From CAZGMN01 sp964645765 (GTDB lineage: Bacteria; Acidobacteriota; Aminicenantia; Aminicenantales; Aminicenantaceae), in NCBI GenBank assembly GCA_964645765.1, contig CAZYBE010000028.1, positions 1 to 41,933 of the forward strand: a stretch of 41,933 nucleotides of DNA, read 5' to 3'. Under the pieces are notes generated by a model. The model searched no databases. It saw only the letters and a program-made list of their open reading frames with translations, and was not told the DNA's origin. Shown piece after piece: positions 16,271 to 24,732 of this stretch. The first letter of the stretch is position 1. Every line of letters starts with the position of its first letter. Made by a program: the position numbers and the translations under genes.

Positions 16271-18673
16271 ATGAATAAGAGAAATAAGGTTAAAGCTTTT
16301 TTCTTTAACTGCTTCATTGTTTTTATAAGCCTTATCGCTTTTGGAGCAAATTTTGCTCAATCTCAGAAAGAGAAGAGTTCTGCGGTTGAAGAAAAATTTG
16401 TGATAAAGAATCCATCATTTGAAGAACTTGAGGATAATTTGCCCAAAGGATGGAAGACGGCTCAGTGGCGGCCGAAAGCGGGCTTCGAGGTTGACTCCAT
16501 TGGCCACAGCGGAATGAGGAGCGTGAAAATTTCCTCTGCTGAAGGTGCTGACGCATCCTGGACAACGGTTGTTGCCGTAAAGCCATATTCCAAATACCAG
16601 CTCAGCGGCTGGATCAAGACTCAGGATGTAAAAGCGATAACAGGAAAAGGCGCTCTGTTCAACCTCCATAACCTTCAGCCTCTTCAGACAAAGGCCATCA
16701 CCGGCACCCAGGACTGGACTCGAGTTGAGCTTGTTTTTGACACAGAGGCCAACGACGCTGTTCAGGTCAATTGTCTTCTTGGCGGCTGGGGAAAAGCCTC
16801 AGGCGCGGCCTGGTTCGATGATGTCCAGCTCGAGCTTGTCTCGAGCAGGAAGCTAAAGCCTCAGGTTTTTATTGACACAACAAAGACCCTCCAGCCGATT
16901 TCGAAATACATCTACGGCCAGTTCATCGAACATCTCGGACGCTGCATCTACGGTGGAATCTGGGCTGAGATGCTCGAGGACCGAAAGTTCTTCTATCCGG
17001 TTGGAAGTGGAGATTCTTTCTGGAAAATTATCGGTGATGCTTCAAACGTCAAGATGAATCCCATACTTGCTTATGTGGGAGTGCATGCTCCTGAGGTTCG
17101 ATTAAAGGGGAATGGAGAGAAGGGAGGAATCTTCCAAGAAAATTTAGCCCTGATCCAGGGCAAGAGCTATGTCGGCAGGATTGTCCTTGCCGGCGACCCC
17201 GGCGCCGCTCCGCTTCAAATCAGCCTTGTTTGGGGGACAGAGGATAATCAAAAAGCTGTGAATAGGATTCTAGAGCTCGGAAGCGAATATAACACTTTTC
17301 CTTTATCTTTCAAAGCCGAGGAGAGCAGCGAAAATGCCCGGCTTGAAATTTCATCGAGCGGCCACGAAGCCTTTCGAGTGGGAACAGTATCGCTCATGCC
17401 TGCAGACAACATCGAGGGAATCCGTCCGGATGTGCTCAAGCTGCTCAAGGAGCTCAATTCTCCTGTTTATCGCTGGCCCGGCGGAAACTTTGCCAGCGGC
17501 TATAACTGGAAGGATGGAATCGGAGACTCTGACCGCCGCCCTCCAAGGAAAAATCCAGCCTGGAGGGGAATTGAACACAACGATTTCGGCATCCAGGAAT
17601 TCATGAATTTTTGCCGCTTGGTCGGTGCCGAGCCTTATATCACGGTCAACAGCGGACAGGGGAACGAGGTTCTGGCAGCAGAAGAAGTCGAGTATGTCAA
17701 CGGCTCTGCTGAAACTCCGATGGGAAAGCTGCGCGCTTCAAACGGCCATCCAGAGCCTTTTGGCTGCAAGTGGTGGTCGGTCGGAAACGAGATGTACGGA
17801 AGCTGGCAGCTTGGGTTCATGCCGCTCGCCGATTATGCCAAGAAGCACAGCCGCTTTGCCCAGGCCATGAAAGCCAAAGACTCGGGTATCGAGCTCGTCG
17901 CTGTCGGAGAAGTCGGAGCCTGGGATGAGCTCATCCTGGCCGAGTGCAGCGACAGCATGGACCTCATCAGCGAGCACTTTTACTGCGGGGAAGGCAAGGG
18001 CCTGCTAAGCCATGTCTCGCAGATTCCCCGTGAGGTGCGGCGGATTGCAGAGGCTCAGCGGAACTATCGAAAGACCATCCCTGCGCTCAAGGACAAAGAT
18101 ATCCGCATCGCTCTCGACGAATGGAATTACTGGTATGGACCTGACCTTTATGGCGAAATCGGGGTACGCTATTTTCTTAAAGATGCTCTGGGTGTTGCTT
18201 CTGGCCTCCATGAGTATTTCCGGCAGGCTGACATCATCTTCATGGCCAACTACGCCCAGACAGTCAACGTCATCGGTGCCATAAAAACAAGCAAGACCGC
18301 AGCCGAGTTTGACACCACAGGGCTTGTTTTAAAGCTTTACCGCTCCTGCTTTGGTGAAATTCAAGTAAAAGTAAGCGGTGCGCCTGAGCCTCTGGATGTG
18401 GCAGCAGCCTGGAGAGAAGGGAAGCAGAAACTGACTCTTGCCATCGTCAACGCGACTCATTCTGAGCAGACCTTGTCCTTATCTTTTAAAGGAATGAGGA
18501 TTTCAAGAACAGGCCGTCTGTGGCGAATAAGCGGCGATGACGAGATGGCTTACAATGAGCCTGGCAAAGAGCCAAGAGTCAAGATCCAGGAAATCGATGG
18601 GGCTCCGTTCATGAGCCGTTTAGCCGTTCCGCCAATCAGCATCTCCCTCTTTGAGCTGGAGCTGAAGAAATAA
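16271..18673 (+). CDS. GH51-family alpha-L-arabinofuranosidase, exported, with N-terminal carbohydrate-binding domain
   Basis: An 800-aa exported enzyme that removes alpha-L-arabinofuranosyl groups from arabinoxylan or arabinan. A signal peptide (FFFNCFIVFISLIAFGANF) is followed by a jelly-roll binding domain at about residues 45-190 (NPSFEELEDNLPKGWKT to GAAWFDDVQLEL). The GH51 region starts with ISKYIYGQFIEHLGRCIYGG. The catalytic acid/base is Glu507 (WSVGNEMYG) and the nucleophile is Glu617 (IALDEWNYWYG), both intact. A C-terminal beta domain ends in SLFELELKK. The ATG at 16271 is 7 nt after GGAGG; the adjacent ATG at 16268 is also possible. It complements the GH127 enzyme by attacking the opposite anomer. 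Confidence 0.93.
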   Translation: MNKRNKVKAFFFNCFIVFISLIAFGANFAQSQKEKSSAVEEKFVIKNPSFEELEDNLPKGWKTAQWRPKAGFEVDSIGHSGMRSVKISSAEGADASWTTVVAVKPYSKYQLSGWIKTQDVKAITGKGALFNLHNLQPLQTKAITGTQDWTRVELVFDTEANDAVQVNCLLGGWGKASGAAWFDDVQLELVSSRKLKPQVFIDTTKTLQPISKYIYGQFIEHLGRCIYGGIWAEMLEDRKFFYPVGSGDSFWKIIGDASNVKMNPILAYVGVHAPEVRLKGNGEKGGIFQENLALIQGKSYVGRIVLAGDPGAAPLQISLVWGTEDNQKAVNRILELGSEYNTFPLSFKAEESSENARLEISSSGHEAFRVGTVSLMPADNIEGIRPDVLKLLKELNSPVYRWPGGNFASGYNWKDGIGDSDRRPPRKNPAWRGIEHNDFGIQEFMNFCRLVGAEPYITVNSGQGNEVLAAEEVEYVNGSAETPMGKLRASNGHPEPFGCKWWSVGNEMYGSWQLGFMPLADYAKKHSRFAQAMKAKDSGIELVAVGEVGAWDELILAECSDSMDLISEHFYCGEGKGLLSHVSQIPREVRRIAEAQRNYRKTIPALKDKDIRIALDEWNYWYGPDLYGEIGVRYFLKDALGVASGLHEYFRQADIIFMANYAQTVNVIGAIKTSKTAAEFDTTGLVLKLYRSCFGEIQVKVSGAPEPLDVAAAWREGKQKLTLAIVNATHSEQTLSLSFKGMRISRTGRLWRISGDDEMAYNEPGKEPRVKIQEIDGAPFMSRLAVPPISISLFELELKK

Positions 18674-18686
18674 ATTTTTAAGCAGG

Positions 18687-18845
18687 CTATTTGGAAGCTG
18701 GCTGCAATTCCCAGTAGATGGCGTATCTCTGGTCAAATAATTTGTAAAAAGGCACAAGAGTCACGTCAGCGGGCTTTCCGACATTGATCGTTTGAAAGGT
18801 CAAGGCCTTGCCCGCGACTGGATTGATCCCTTTTGGATTTGTCAT
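18687..18845 (-). pseudogene. Truncated 3' end of a GH127-type glycoside hydrolase gene
   Basis: The minus strand between these points encodes about 50 residues ending PADVTLVPFYKLFDQRYAIY then WELQPASK and a TAG stop. That is the usual C-terminal end of one GH127/DUF1680 subgroup, with PLTFQT-like and LVPFY..DQRYAIYWEL motifs. The similarity begins near NPKGINPVAGK, and an in-frame TGA lies 27 nt further upstream at 18874-18876, so the 5' part is lost. The gene faces the GH51 gene tail to tail (13 bp between stops). The AT-rich defence genes begin just beyond the break, so their insertion probably removed the rest. Confidence 0.6.
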
Positions 18846-18898
18846 CAAGCAAGTGCATGGATATTCACAAATTATTCACACCCTTCTCAAACAAGGAC

Positions 18899-18955
18899 TT
18901 GACTAGTATAGCGAACGTCATTATTATATTTCGTATTAGTGCTAAAAAAAGCACT
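18899..18955 (+). promoter_or_regulatory. Promoter and inverted-repeat operator of the AbiE genes
   Basis: TTGACT at 18899-18904 and TATTAT at 18922-18927 are separated by exactly 17 bp, a strong housekeeping-type promoter. Just after the expected transcription start lies AGTGCT-AAAAAA-AGCACT (18938-18955), a perfect 6-bp inverted repeat. AbiEi antitoxins are known to bind inverted repeats and repress their own promoter, so this is a natural operator candidate. It could also fold as a leader hairpin. Confidence 0.55.
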
Positions 18956-18968
18956 TTTTAGAAATACA

Positions 18969-19589
18969 ATGAATTACATTAAATTGCGCGATTCCCTTAA
19001 GGATTTTACTATTTTTTCCCTCCACGATATTCTTCAGGTCGATCCTGCTTTTCACCGAAGGCGATTGAATGATTGGCAAAATAAGGGATACATCAAGAAA
19101 GTCATAAAGGGATTTTACATCTTTTCGGATCTTGCTCTTAACGAGAACGTTTTGTTTGAAATTGCCAACAAAATATATAAACCCTCCTATATTTCCTTAG
19201 AATCTGCTCTTTCCTATTATGATTTGATACCGGAAAGCACCTATGGCGTTACTTCTGTATCATCCCGCCGTACATACAAGTTTATAACCAGCATAGGCGA
19301 ATTTAGCTACAAGACTATCAGACGAGACCTTTATTTCGGATACTTTATTCAAGCCTATAATCAAAAAAGTTTTAAGATCACACAGCCTGAAAAGGCGATT
19401 CTTGATTATTTGTATTTGAATCCTCATCTTAAGAACGAAAAAGACTTTGAGAGTTTGCGGGTGAACCCTGGGATATTTTTTGAAAAAATAGATACAAAGA
19501 AACTTATGGATCACTTGAAAATATTTTCGCAAAAATCTCTTAGGGATAGAGTATCGCGTTTTTTAGATTATTTGAATGCTCAAAAATGA
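18969..19589 (+). CDS. abiEi: AbiEi-type antitoxin (winged-helix transcriptional repressor)
   Basis: A 206-aa antitoxin of the type IV AbiE class. The N-terminal part is a winged helix (FSLHDILQVDPAFHRRRLND, then WQNKGYIKKVIKGFYIFSD), the usual KGxY wing of AbiEi-like proteins. The C-terminal part carries ISLESALSYYDLIPE and a PEKAILDYLYL helix typical of the family. The ATG at 18969 is preferred over an upstream GTG at 18939 because that GTG lies inside the leader palindrome only a few bases after the expected transcription start. It sits 9 nt before the toxin gene. It probably represses the operon and neutralises the toxin. The region is visibly AT-rich compared with its neighbours. Confidence 0.82.
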   Translation: MNYIKLRDSLKDFTIFSLHDILQVDPAFHRRRLNDWQNKGYIKKVIKGFYIFSDLALNENVLFEIANKIYKPSYISLESALSYYDLIPESTYGVTSVSSRRTYKFITSIGEFSYKTIRRDLYFGYFIQAYNQKSFKITQPEKAILDYLYLNPHLKNEKDFESLRVNPGIFFEKIDTKKLMDHLKIFSQKSLRDRVSRFLDYLNAQK

Positions 19590-19598
19590 CCTTTCACC

Positions 19599-20375
19599 AT
19601 GCTTGACATAAGACAGATTGAATCATTTTATCCGGAATCTTTGAGAATATTTAAGAGGAACCTGCTTAGAGAATACCTGCAATATAAGATCTTGGAAATT
19701 ATTTATGATTCCAGATATGGAAATAGGCTTGCATTTATGGGTGGAACAGCCATCCATATTATTCATTTCAACACAAGATTTTCTGAAGATCTTGATTTTG
19801 ATAATTTTGGATTAAATAAAAAAGAGTTTGAGAATCTCGGGGCAACCATAAAAGGAAAGCTTCAACTCCAAGGGTGTCCTGTAGAAGCAAGGCCTGTCGT
19901 CAGAAAAGCCTTTCGTCTATACCTTAGGATATCCGAATTGCTCTATCGAAATAATCTCACAAAGGACCCGCGAGAAAAAATTCATTTGCAAATTGATATG
20001 GAACCTCAAAATTTCGAATATAAGTCAGAGCAAGTATTGATCAATAAATTCGATGTCTTCGGACGAATCTCTGTTGTACCTGTGGATATTTTGTTAGCCC
20101 AGAAAATATATCGTATTTTTGCCCGAAAGCGTCCCATGGGAAGAGATGTTTATGATACTCTTTTTCTTATGGGAAAAACGAAGCCCAATCTGAATTATCT
20201 GAATAAGAAACTTCATATAGGAAGTATTCCAGAATTGAAATCTAAGCTTATTCAAAGATGTAAGAACCTCAATTTTAATCAATTGGCCAAAGACATTGAG
20301 CCTTTCCTATTTCGGCCAAGTGATGCAAAAAAAGTTTTGTTGTTTGCCGAGTACATTGAAAATTATGAATTTTAA
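19599..20375 (+). CDS. abiEii: AbiEii-type toxin (nucleotidyltransferase)
   Basis: A 258-aa DNA-polymerase-beta-fold nucleotidyltransferase of the AbiEii family. The catalytic motif is complete: GGT at residues 48-50 followed by TRFSEDLDFD with the metal-binding Asp pair. Downstream PVDILLAQKIYRIFARKRPM and GRDVYDTLFL supply the conserved Lys and Arg-Asp positions. AbiEii toxins modify nucleic acid, probably tRNA, and cause growth arrest during phage infection. The start lies 9 nt after the antitoxin stop, so the two form one unit. All motifs are intact, so it should be functional. Confidence 0.85.
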   Translation: MLDIRQIESFYPESLRIFKRNLLREYLQYKILEIIYDSRYGNRLAFMGGTAIHIIHFNTRFSEDLDFDNFGLNKKEFENLGATIKGKLQLQGCPVEARPVVRKAFRLYLRISELLYRNNLTKDPREKIHLQIDMEPQNFEYKSEQVLINKFDVFGRISVVPVDILLAQKIYRIFARKRPMGRDVYDTLFLMGKTKPNLNYLNKKLHIGSIPELKSKLIQRCKNLNFNQLAKDIEPFLFRPSDAKKVLLFAEYIENYEF

Positions 20376-20442
20376 AAAGCGGTGAAAACCATTTAAATAC
20401 AATTCAAAATCGAACGAACTTTGTCTATCGAGCGAGAATACT

Positions 20443-22899
20443 ATGGATATTCGTGATATTGATCGGCTTATTGCTCAGGCTGAAAGCCGGCTAAAAAGCT
20501 TGGAGTCTGAACGAGTGGAAATTCTTGCGAAACTTGAGGAGCTTCGCCGAAAGCGAGAAGCTGCAATTCAAATCGAAGAAACACTAGCTCCATTTCTCAA
20601 GTCCATTATCACCAAGGATTCATCCTCTGATGAAAAAATCGCACTATTCCGCTCTTTGTTTAAAGGCAGAGAAGATGTTTATGCGCTAAGATGGGAGAGC
20701 CGGAAAAGTGGAAAATCCGGGTTCCAACCGGCTTGCCGATACGAATGGATTAAGGGTTTGTGTCGAAAACGAGAAATCAGATGCGGAGAATGTCCAGCCC
20801 GTGATTTTTTGCCTATCACAGATGCCATTATTCGTAAGCATCTTCAAGGATTAGACTCTGAAACTAAATCTAAAAGAGCCATCCGTCAAGATTTTACCGT
20901 CGGTATCTATCCTCTGCTTTTGGATGAAACATGTTGGTTTTTGGTGGCCGATTTCGATAAAGAACTTTGGAAAGAGGATGTTACCGTCTTCAAAGATACC
21001 TGCCGCCGGTTCAATATCCCAGTTTCGATAGAGCGTTCACGTTCCGGAGAAGGAGCTCATGCGTGGATTTTCTTTTCCGAGCCAGTTCAAGCAGTCACGG
21101 CACGGAGGCTGGGAACATTTTTGATTACTGAGACATTAGACCAAAGGCCTGAGATAGGATTTGATTCTTATGATCGGTTGTTTCCAAGCCAGGATACTCT
21201 GCCTGAAGGAGGATTAGGCAACCTCATTGCTTTGCCTATGCAACATAAATCCCGAGAGACAGGCAACACGTTATTTCTTGACTCTGCATTCAGACTCTAT
21301 TTAGACCAATGGGCGTTTCTTTCGTCTATACGACGTCTGAGCAGGAAAGAGGTTGAAAATATTGTTGAAGAAGCCAGGCATCAAGGCAAGATCATTGGTG
21401 TCCGAGTTCCAGTTACTGAGGAGAGTGATGAAGAACCTTGGAAAATTTCACCATCGCGGAAGAAGGACGAATCTCTGATTTGTGAGCAACTCCCAGAGAA
21501 AATTCACATGATCCTGAGTGATTTGATTTATATCAAAAAAGAGAAGCTTCCCTCCGTTCTCAGGAGTCGACTTATCCGCCTTTCTGCGTTTCAGAACCCT
21601 GAATTTTACAGAGCCCAAGCCATGCGCCTTTCAACCTACGGCAAACCCCGTGTCATTTCATGTGCAGAAGATTTTAAAGATTATATTGGACTCCCACGCG
21701 GATGCCGTGAAGAAGCTCTGGAACTATTGAATTCCCTTAAAATCTCCGTTGATGTAAGGGATGAAAGAAACTCAGGTAACCCTATCAGCGTCCATTTCAA
21801 GGGCAGTTTGCGCTCTGAGCAAGAACTTGCCGTAAAAGCAATGTCAATGCATGATACCGGCGTTCTGGCTGCGGCCACTGCTTTCGGCAAGACCGTGATT
21901 GCCGCCAGATTAATAGCAGATAGAGCGGTCAATGCCTTGGTGCTTGTCCATCGTCGGCAAATCCTTGACCAGTGGGTCGCTCAACTTTCTGAATTTCTTG
22001 ATTTGGCGCCCGATCAAATTGGCCAGATCGGTGGAGGAAAGCGAAGGCCCACAAGATTTATTGATATAGCTCTTATTCAGAGCCTAAGCCGGAAAGGAAC
22101 AGTTGATGATATCGTTAGTGACTATGGCTATCTTATCGTGGATGAATGTCATCACATTCCTGCGTTTAGCTTTGAGAGAGTTGCGCGTCGATGTAAAGCT
22201 AAATATGTTTTAGGGCTCTCGGCCACTGTCACGCGGAAAGATGGTCATCATCCCATTGTCTTCATGCAGTGTGGCCCGGTAAGGTACCGTGTCACAGCCA
22301 AACAGGGAATCAAGATGCATCCTTTTAAACATCGAGTTATCTTCCGAGAGACAGATTTTAAAATGGCGCTGAGTTTTAAAGATAAAAAATTGACTATCCA
22401 TGAAGTCTATAATGCCTTGACTAGTGACCATGCAAGAAATGTGCTCATTTTTGAGGATGTTATGAAGAGCATTGTGGAAGAAAAGCGTTCGCCGATATTA
22501 ATCACTGAGCGCAGAGATCACCTTAAGATGTTTGAGGAGAAGTTTAGTCCTTTAGTCAAGAATGTCTTAATTTTCTTAGGCGGGATGGGACAAAAACAAC
22601 GAAGGTCGCTGTATGAAAAGATAAAAAGCATCTCAGATGAAGAGGAACGCCTTTTAATTGCGACAGGTAAATATCTGGGCGAAGGCTTTGATGATGCGCG
22701 GCTTGACACATTGTTTTTGACCATGCCAATTTCATGGAAAGGGACTCTGGCTCAGTATGCCGGAAGGCTTCATCGAATTCACTATAATAAAAAAGAAGTT
22801 CGTATCTATGATTATGTTGATTCTCATGTCCCTATGCTTGTGAGGATGTATAAACGACGTCTTTGCGGTTATCGGGCTCTTGGATATGATATTGGATAA
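20443..22899 (+). CDS. TOTE-type archaeo-eukaryotic primase fused to superfamily II helicase
   Basis: An 818-aa fusion. Residues 1-45 are a coiled coil. Residues about 70-330 are an archaeo-eukaryotic primase domain of the TOTE conflict-system type, with catalytic VADFDKE (Asp170, Asp172), SGEGAHAWIFF (His206) and the hallmark DRLFPSQDTLPEGGLGNLIA stretch. Several Cys residues at about 100-126 (CRYEWIKGLCRKREIRCGEC) suggest a zinc knuckle. Residues about 450-818 are a superfamily II helicase with Walker A ATAFGKT (Lys483), DECHH (Asp567), GLSATVTRKDG and the Arg finger region AGRLHRIHY. No nuclease domain is fused and none lies next door. It follows AbiEii by 67 nt in an AT-rich block, fitting a defence role against foreign DNA. 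Confidence 0.85.
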   Translation: MDIRDIDRLIAQAESRLKSLESERVEILAKLEELRRKREAAIQIEETLAPFLKSIITKDSSSDEKIALFRSLFKGREDVYALRWESRKSGKSGFQPACRYEWIKGLCRKREIRCGECPARDFLPITDAIIRKHLQGLDSETKSKRAIRQDFTVGIYPLLLDETCWFLVADFDKELWKEDVTVFKDTCRRFNIPVSIERSRSGEGAHAWIFFSEPVQAVTARRLGTFLITETLDQRPEIGFDSYDRLFPSQDTLPEGGLGNLIALPMQHKSRETGNTLFLDSAFRLYLDQWAFLSSIRRLSRKEVENIVEEARHQGKIIGVRVPVTEESDEEPWKISPSRKKDESLICEQLPEKIHMILSDLIYIKKEKLPSVLRSRLIRLSAFQNPEFYRAQAMRLSTYGKPRVISCAEDFKDYIGLPRGCREEALELLNSLKISVDVRDERNSGNPISVHFKGSLRSEQELAVKAMSMHDTGVLAAATAFGKTVIAARLIADRAVNALVLVHRRQILDQWVAQLSEFLDLAPDQIGQIGGGKRRPTRFIDIALIQSLSRKGTVDDIVSDYGYLIVDECHHIPAFSFERVARRCKAKYVLGLSATVTRKDGHHPIVFMQCGPVRYRVTAKQGIKMHPFKHRVIFRETDFKMALSFKDKKLTIHEVYNALTSDHARNVLIFEDVMKSIVEEKRSPILITERRDHLKMFEEKFSPLVKNVLIFLGGMGQKQRRSLYEKIKSISDEEERLLIATGKYLGEGFDDARLDTLFLTMPISWKGTLAQYAGRLHRIHYNKKEVRIYDYVDSHVPMLVRMYKRRLCGYRALGYDIG

Positions 22900-23121
22900 C
22901 GCTTTCTTGGATTGATGAGAACGAATATTCTAATATTGTTTAGATCGAAAATTATACTTGATTAATCTGAGCACGAAAATAATGGGTTTAGATTTGATAA
23001 TACTTTACAAGGTTCTTTGAATCGAAAACGGATTCATTCAGACAAAAAGGTTGTTTTATAACGTCCAGGCTATCTTTAATTTTTCATGTTATAATAAAAA
23101 AAAATAATCGTCCTTGAGAAA

Positions 23122-24504
23122 ATGAGCAAAGACATGAAAGATTTGGCCACAGAAAAAACAGAAGATGCACCCCCTTTAAATGTCCTTATTGTTGATGATG
23201 AATTGAACATACGCAAGATGCTGGCCCTCTATATGGAAACCGAAGGACATAGCGTTGTTTCCGTCAGCAATTTCCAGGATGCCGTAAATGAAGCTTCCCG
23301 AAGGTCCTTCGACCTGGCTTTCGTCGACCTTCGGCTTGGCACTGCTGACGGGCTTGACCTTATCCCTGCCTTGCTGGCCCAAACGCCTTGGCTCAAGATC
23401 GTGATTATCACCGCCTATGCTTCGATTAATTCGGCCGTTGAGGCCATGAGACGTGGCGCGGCAGATTATATTCCCAAGCCTTTTACGCCGGCCCAGGTTA
23501 AGTTGGCCGTCCACAAGGTCTTCGAGATGAGGAAATTAGAGGAGAAGATCGCTTCGCTTCAGGAGGACCTTGGCCGGCTGAATCCTGAAATCAGTTTTTC
23601 ATCGGCAAGCCCTTCGATGCAGCGCGTCATCAACCTGGCGAGGCAGGTGGCTGCCGCGGACGCGACGATTCTTTTGCGCGGAGAGAGCGGAACCGGCAAA
23701 ACGATTCTGGCCCGCGGCATCCATCAATGGAGCCATCGAGCCAACAAGCCCTTCTGCCTTATTTCATGCCCTGCTTTTTCTCCTGAGCTCTTGGAGAGCG
23801 AGCTCTTCGGGCACGTGAAGGGCGCATTCACGGGCGCTGTTCGAGATAATCCCGGCCGCATCGCCGCCAGCGAAGGCGGGAGCATATTGCTGGATGAGGT
23901 CGGCGACCTGCCCTCCCATCTCCAACCGAAGCTCCTGCGCTTTTTACAGGACAGGGAATATGAGAGGGTGGGAGACCCGACGACTCGAAAAGCCGATGTC
24001 CGCATCGTCGCCGCCACCAACAGGGATCTCGACAAAGCCGTCCGGGACGGTCAGTTTCGAGAAGAGCTCTACTATCGACTGAACGTGATTCAGGTTGAGA
24101 TTCCCCCTTTGCGGGACCGGCCAGAAGATATCACTGTTCTGGCAGAACGGCTCCTGGTCTTCTTTGGCCGAGCCAACCATCGAGTCTTCCAGGGTTTTAC
24201 CCCGCAAGCGCTCCAAGCCCTCCAGCAGTACCAATGGCCGGGGAATATCCGGGAACTGAGGAATGTCGTCGAACGGGCGGCCATTCTCTGTCAAACTCCC
24301 CGCATCGGCATCGAGTGTCTTCCAGAAAATTTATGGTCGCAAGATTCCGGCGCAAGGCTCGGCGACCCTGTTCCCATCGAGAAAATCGAAGAGGAGCACA
24401 TCCGGCGGGTTTTGGCAACGACAAAATCCCTTCAAGACGCCGCAGAAGTTCTCGGCATCGACCAGGCCACCCTGTGGCGCCGCCGAAAGAAGTATGGGAT
24501 TTGA
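23122..24504 (+). CDS. Sigma-54-dependent response regulator, NtrC/AlgB type
   Basis: A 460-aa enhancer-binding activator. Residues about 20-135 are a receiver with Asp69 (FVDLRLG) as phosphorylation site and the Lys in YIPKPF. Residues about 160-395 are the AAA+ domain with Walker A GESGTGKT (187-194) and an intact sigma-54 contact loop GAFTGA (234-239). The last 45 residues form a Fis-type helix-turn-helix (SLQDAAEVLGIDQATLWRRR). A sigma-54 promoter lies 184 bp downstream, in front of the KinB-like kinase and kdp genes, making that operon its obvious target. The Shine-Dalgarno is weak (GAGAAA). A TATAAT at 23090-23095 may be its own -10. Confidence 0.92.
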   Translation: MSKDMKDLATEKTEDAPPLNVLIVDDELNIRKMLALYMETEGHSVVSVSNFQDAVNEASRRSFDLAFVDLRLGTADGLDLIPALLAQTPWLKIVIITAYASINSAVEAMRRGAADYIPKPFTPAQVKLAVHKVFEMRKLEEKIASLQEDLGRLNPEISFSSASPSMQRVINLARQVAAADATILLRGESGTGKTILARGIHQWSHRANKPFCLISCPAFSPELLESELFGHVKGAFTGAVRDNPGRIAASEGGSILLDEVGDLPSHLQPKLLRFLQDREYERVGDPTTRKADVRIVAATNRDLDKAVRDGQFREELYYRLNVIQVEIPPLRDRPEDITVLAERLLVFFGRANHRVFQGFTPQALQALQQYQWPGNIRELRNVVERAAILCQTPRIGIECLPENLWSQDSGARLGDPVPIEKIEEEHIRRVLATTKSLQDAAEVLGIDQATLWRRRKKYGI

Positions 24505-24623
24505 TAATAGCAGAAAAGTTTTTAAGATGAGAATCCTCGTCATGTTCGGTTTCTGAAAAGTCGTCATCCCACTCCTCATCAATCTTCTCCGACTTTGCAT
24601 TTTTCGGTTTTCTTTTCTTTTAT

Positions 24624-24640
24624 CCTTGAAAATTGCAAGG
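24624..24640. promoter_or_regulatory. Candidate upstream activator site for the NtrC-type regulator
   Basis: CCTTGAAAATTGCAAGG has perfect 5-bp arms around 7 bp and is centred about 83 bp upstream of the expected start of the sigma-54 promoter, a normal distance for an enhancer-binding protein. Only one copy is seen, so the assignment is tentative. Confidence 0.3.
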
Positions 24641-24688
24641 AGCTTTGTTGAAAACGCTAAAAATAACTCTAAGCTCCAGGGTTCTGGC

Positions 24689-24705
24689 TTGGCACGAAGT
24701 TTGCA
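24689..24705 (+). promoter_or_regulatory. Sigma-54 promoter of the KinB-kdp operon
   Basis: TTGGCACGAAGTTTGCA matches the -24/-12 consensus (TGGCACG, four bases, TTGCA) essentially perfectly, with GG at 24691-24692 and GC at 24703-24704, 12 bp apart. Transcription should start near 24715, leaving a short leader with AGGTAGG before the kinase ATG at 24733. It lies directly downstream of the NtrC-type regulator. Confidence 0.9.
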
Positions 24706-24732
24706 CAAGAAACGAACGATAAAGGTAGGAAA

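Noticed and set aside
18690..18706. TTGGAAGCTGGCTGCA as a sigma-54 promoter
   Set aside because: GG and GC are 11 bp apart, not 12, the -24 box is poor, and it lies in the GH127 remnant.
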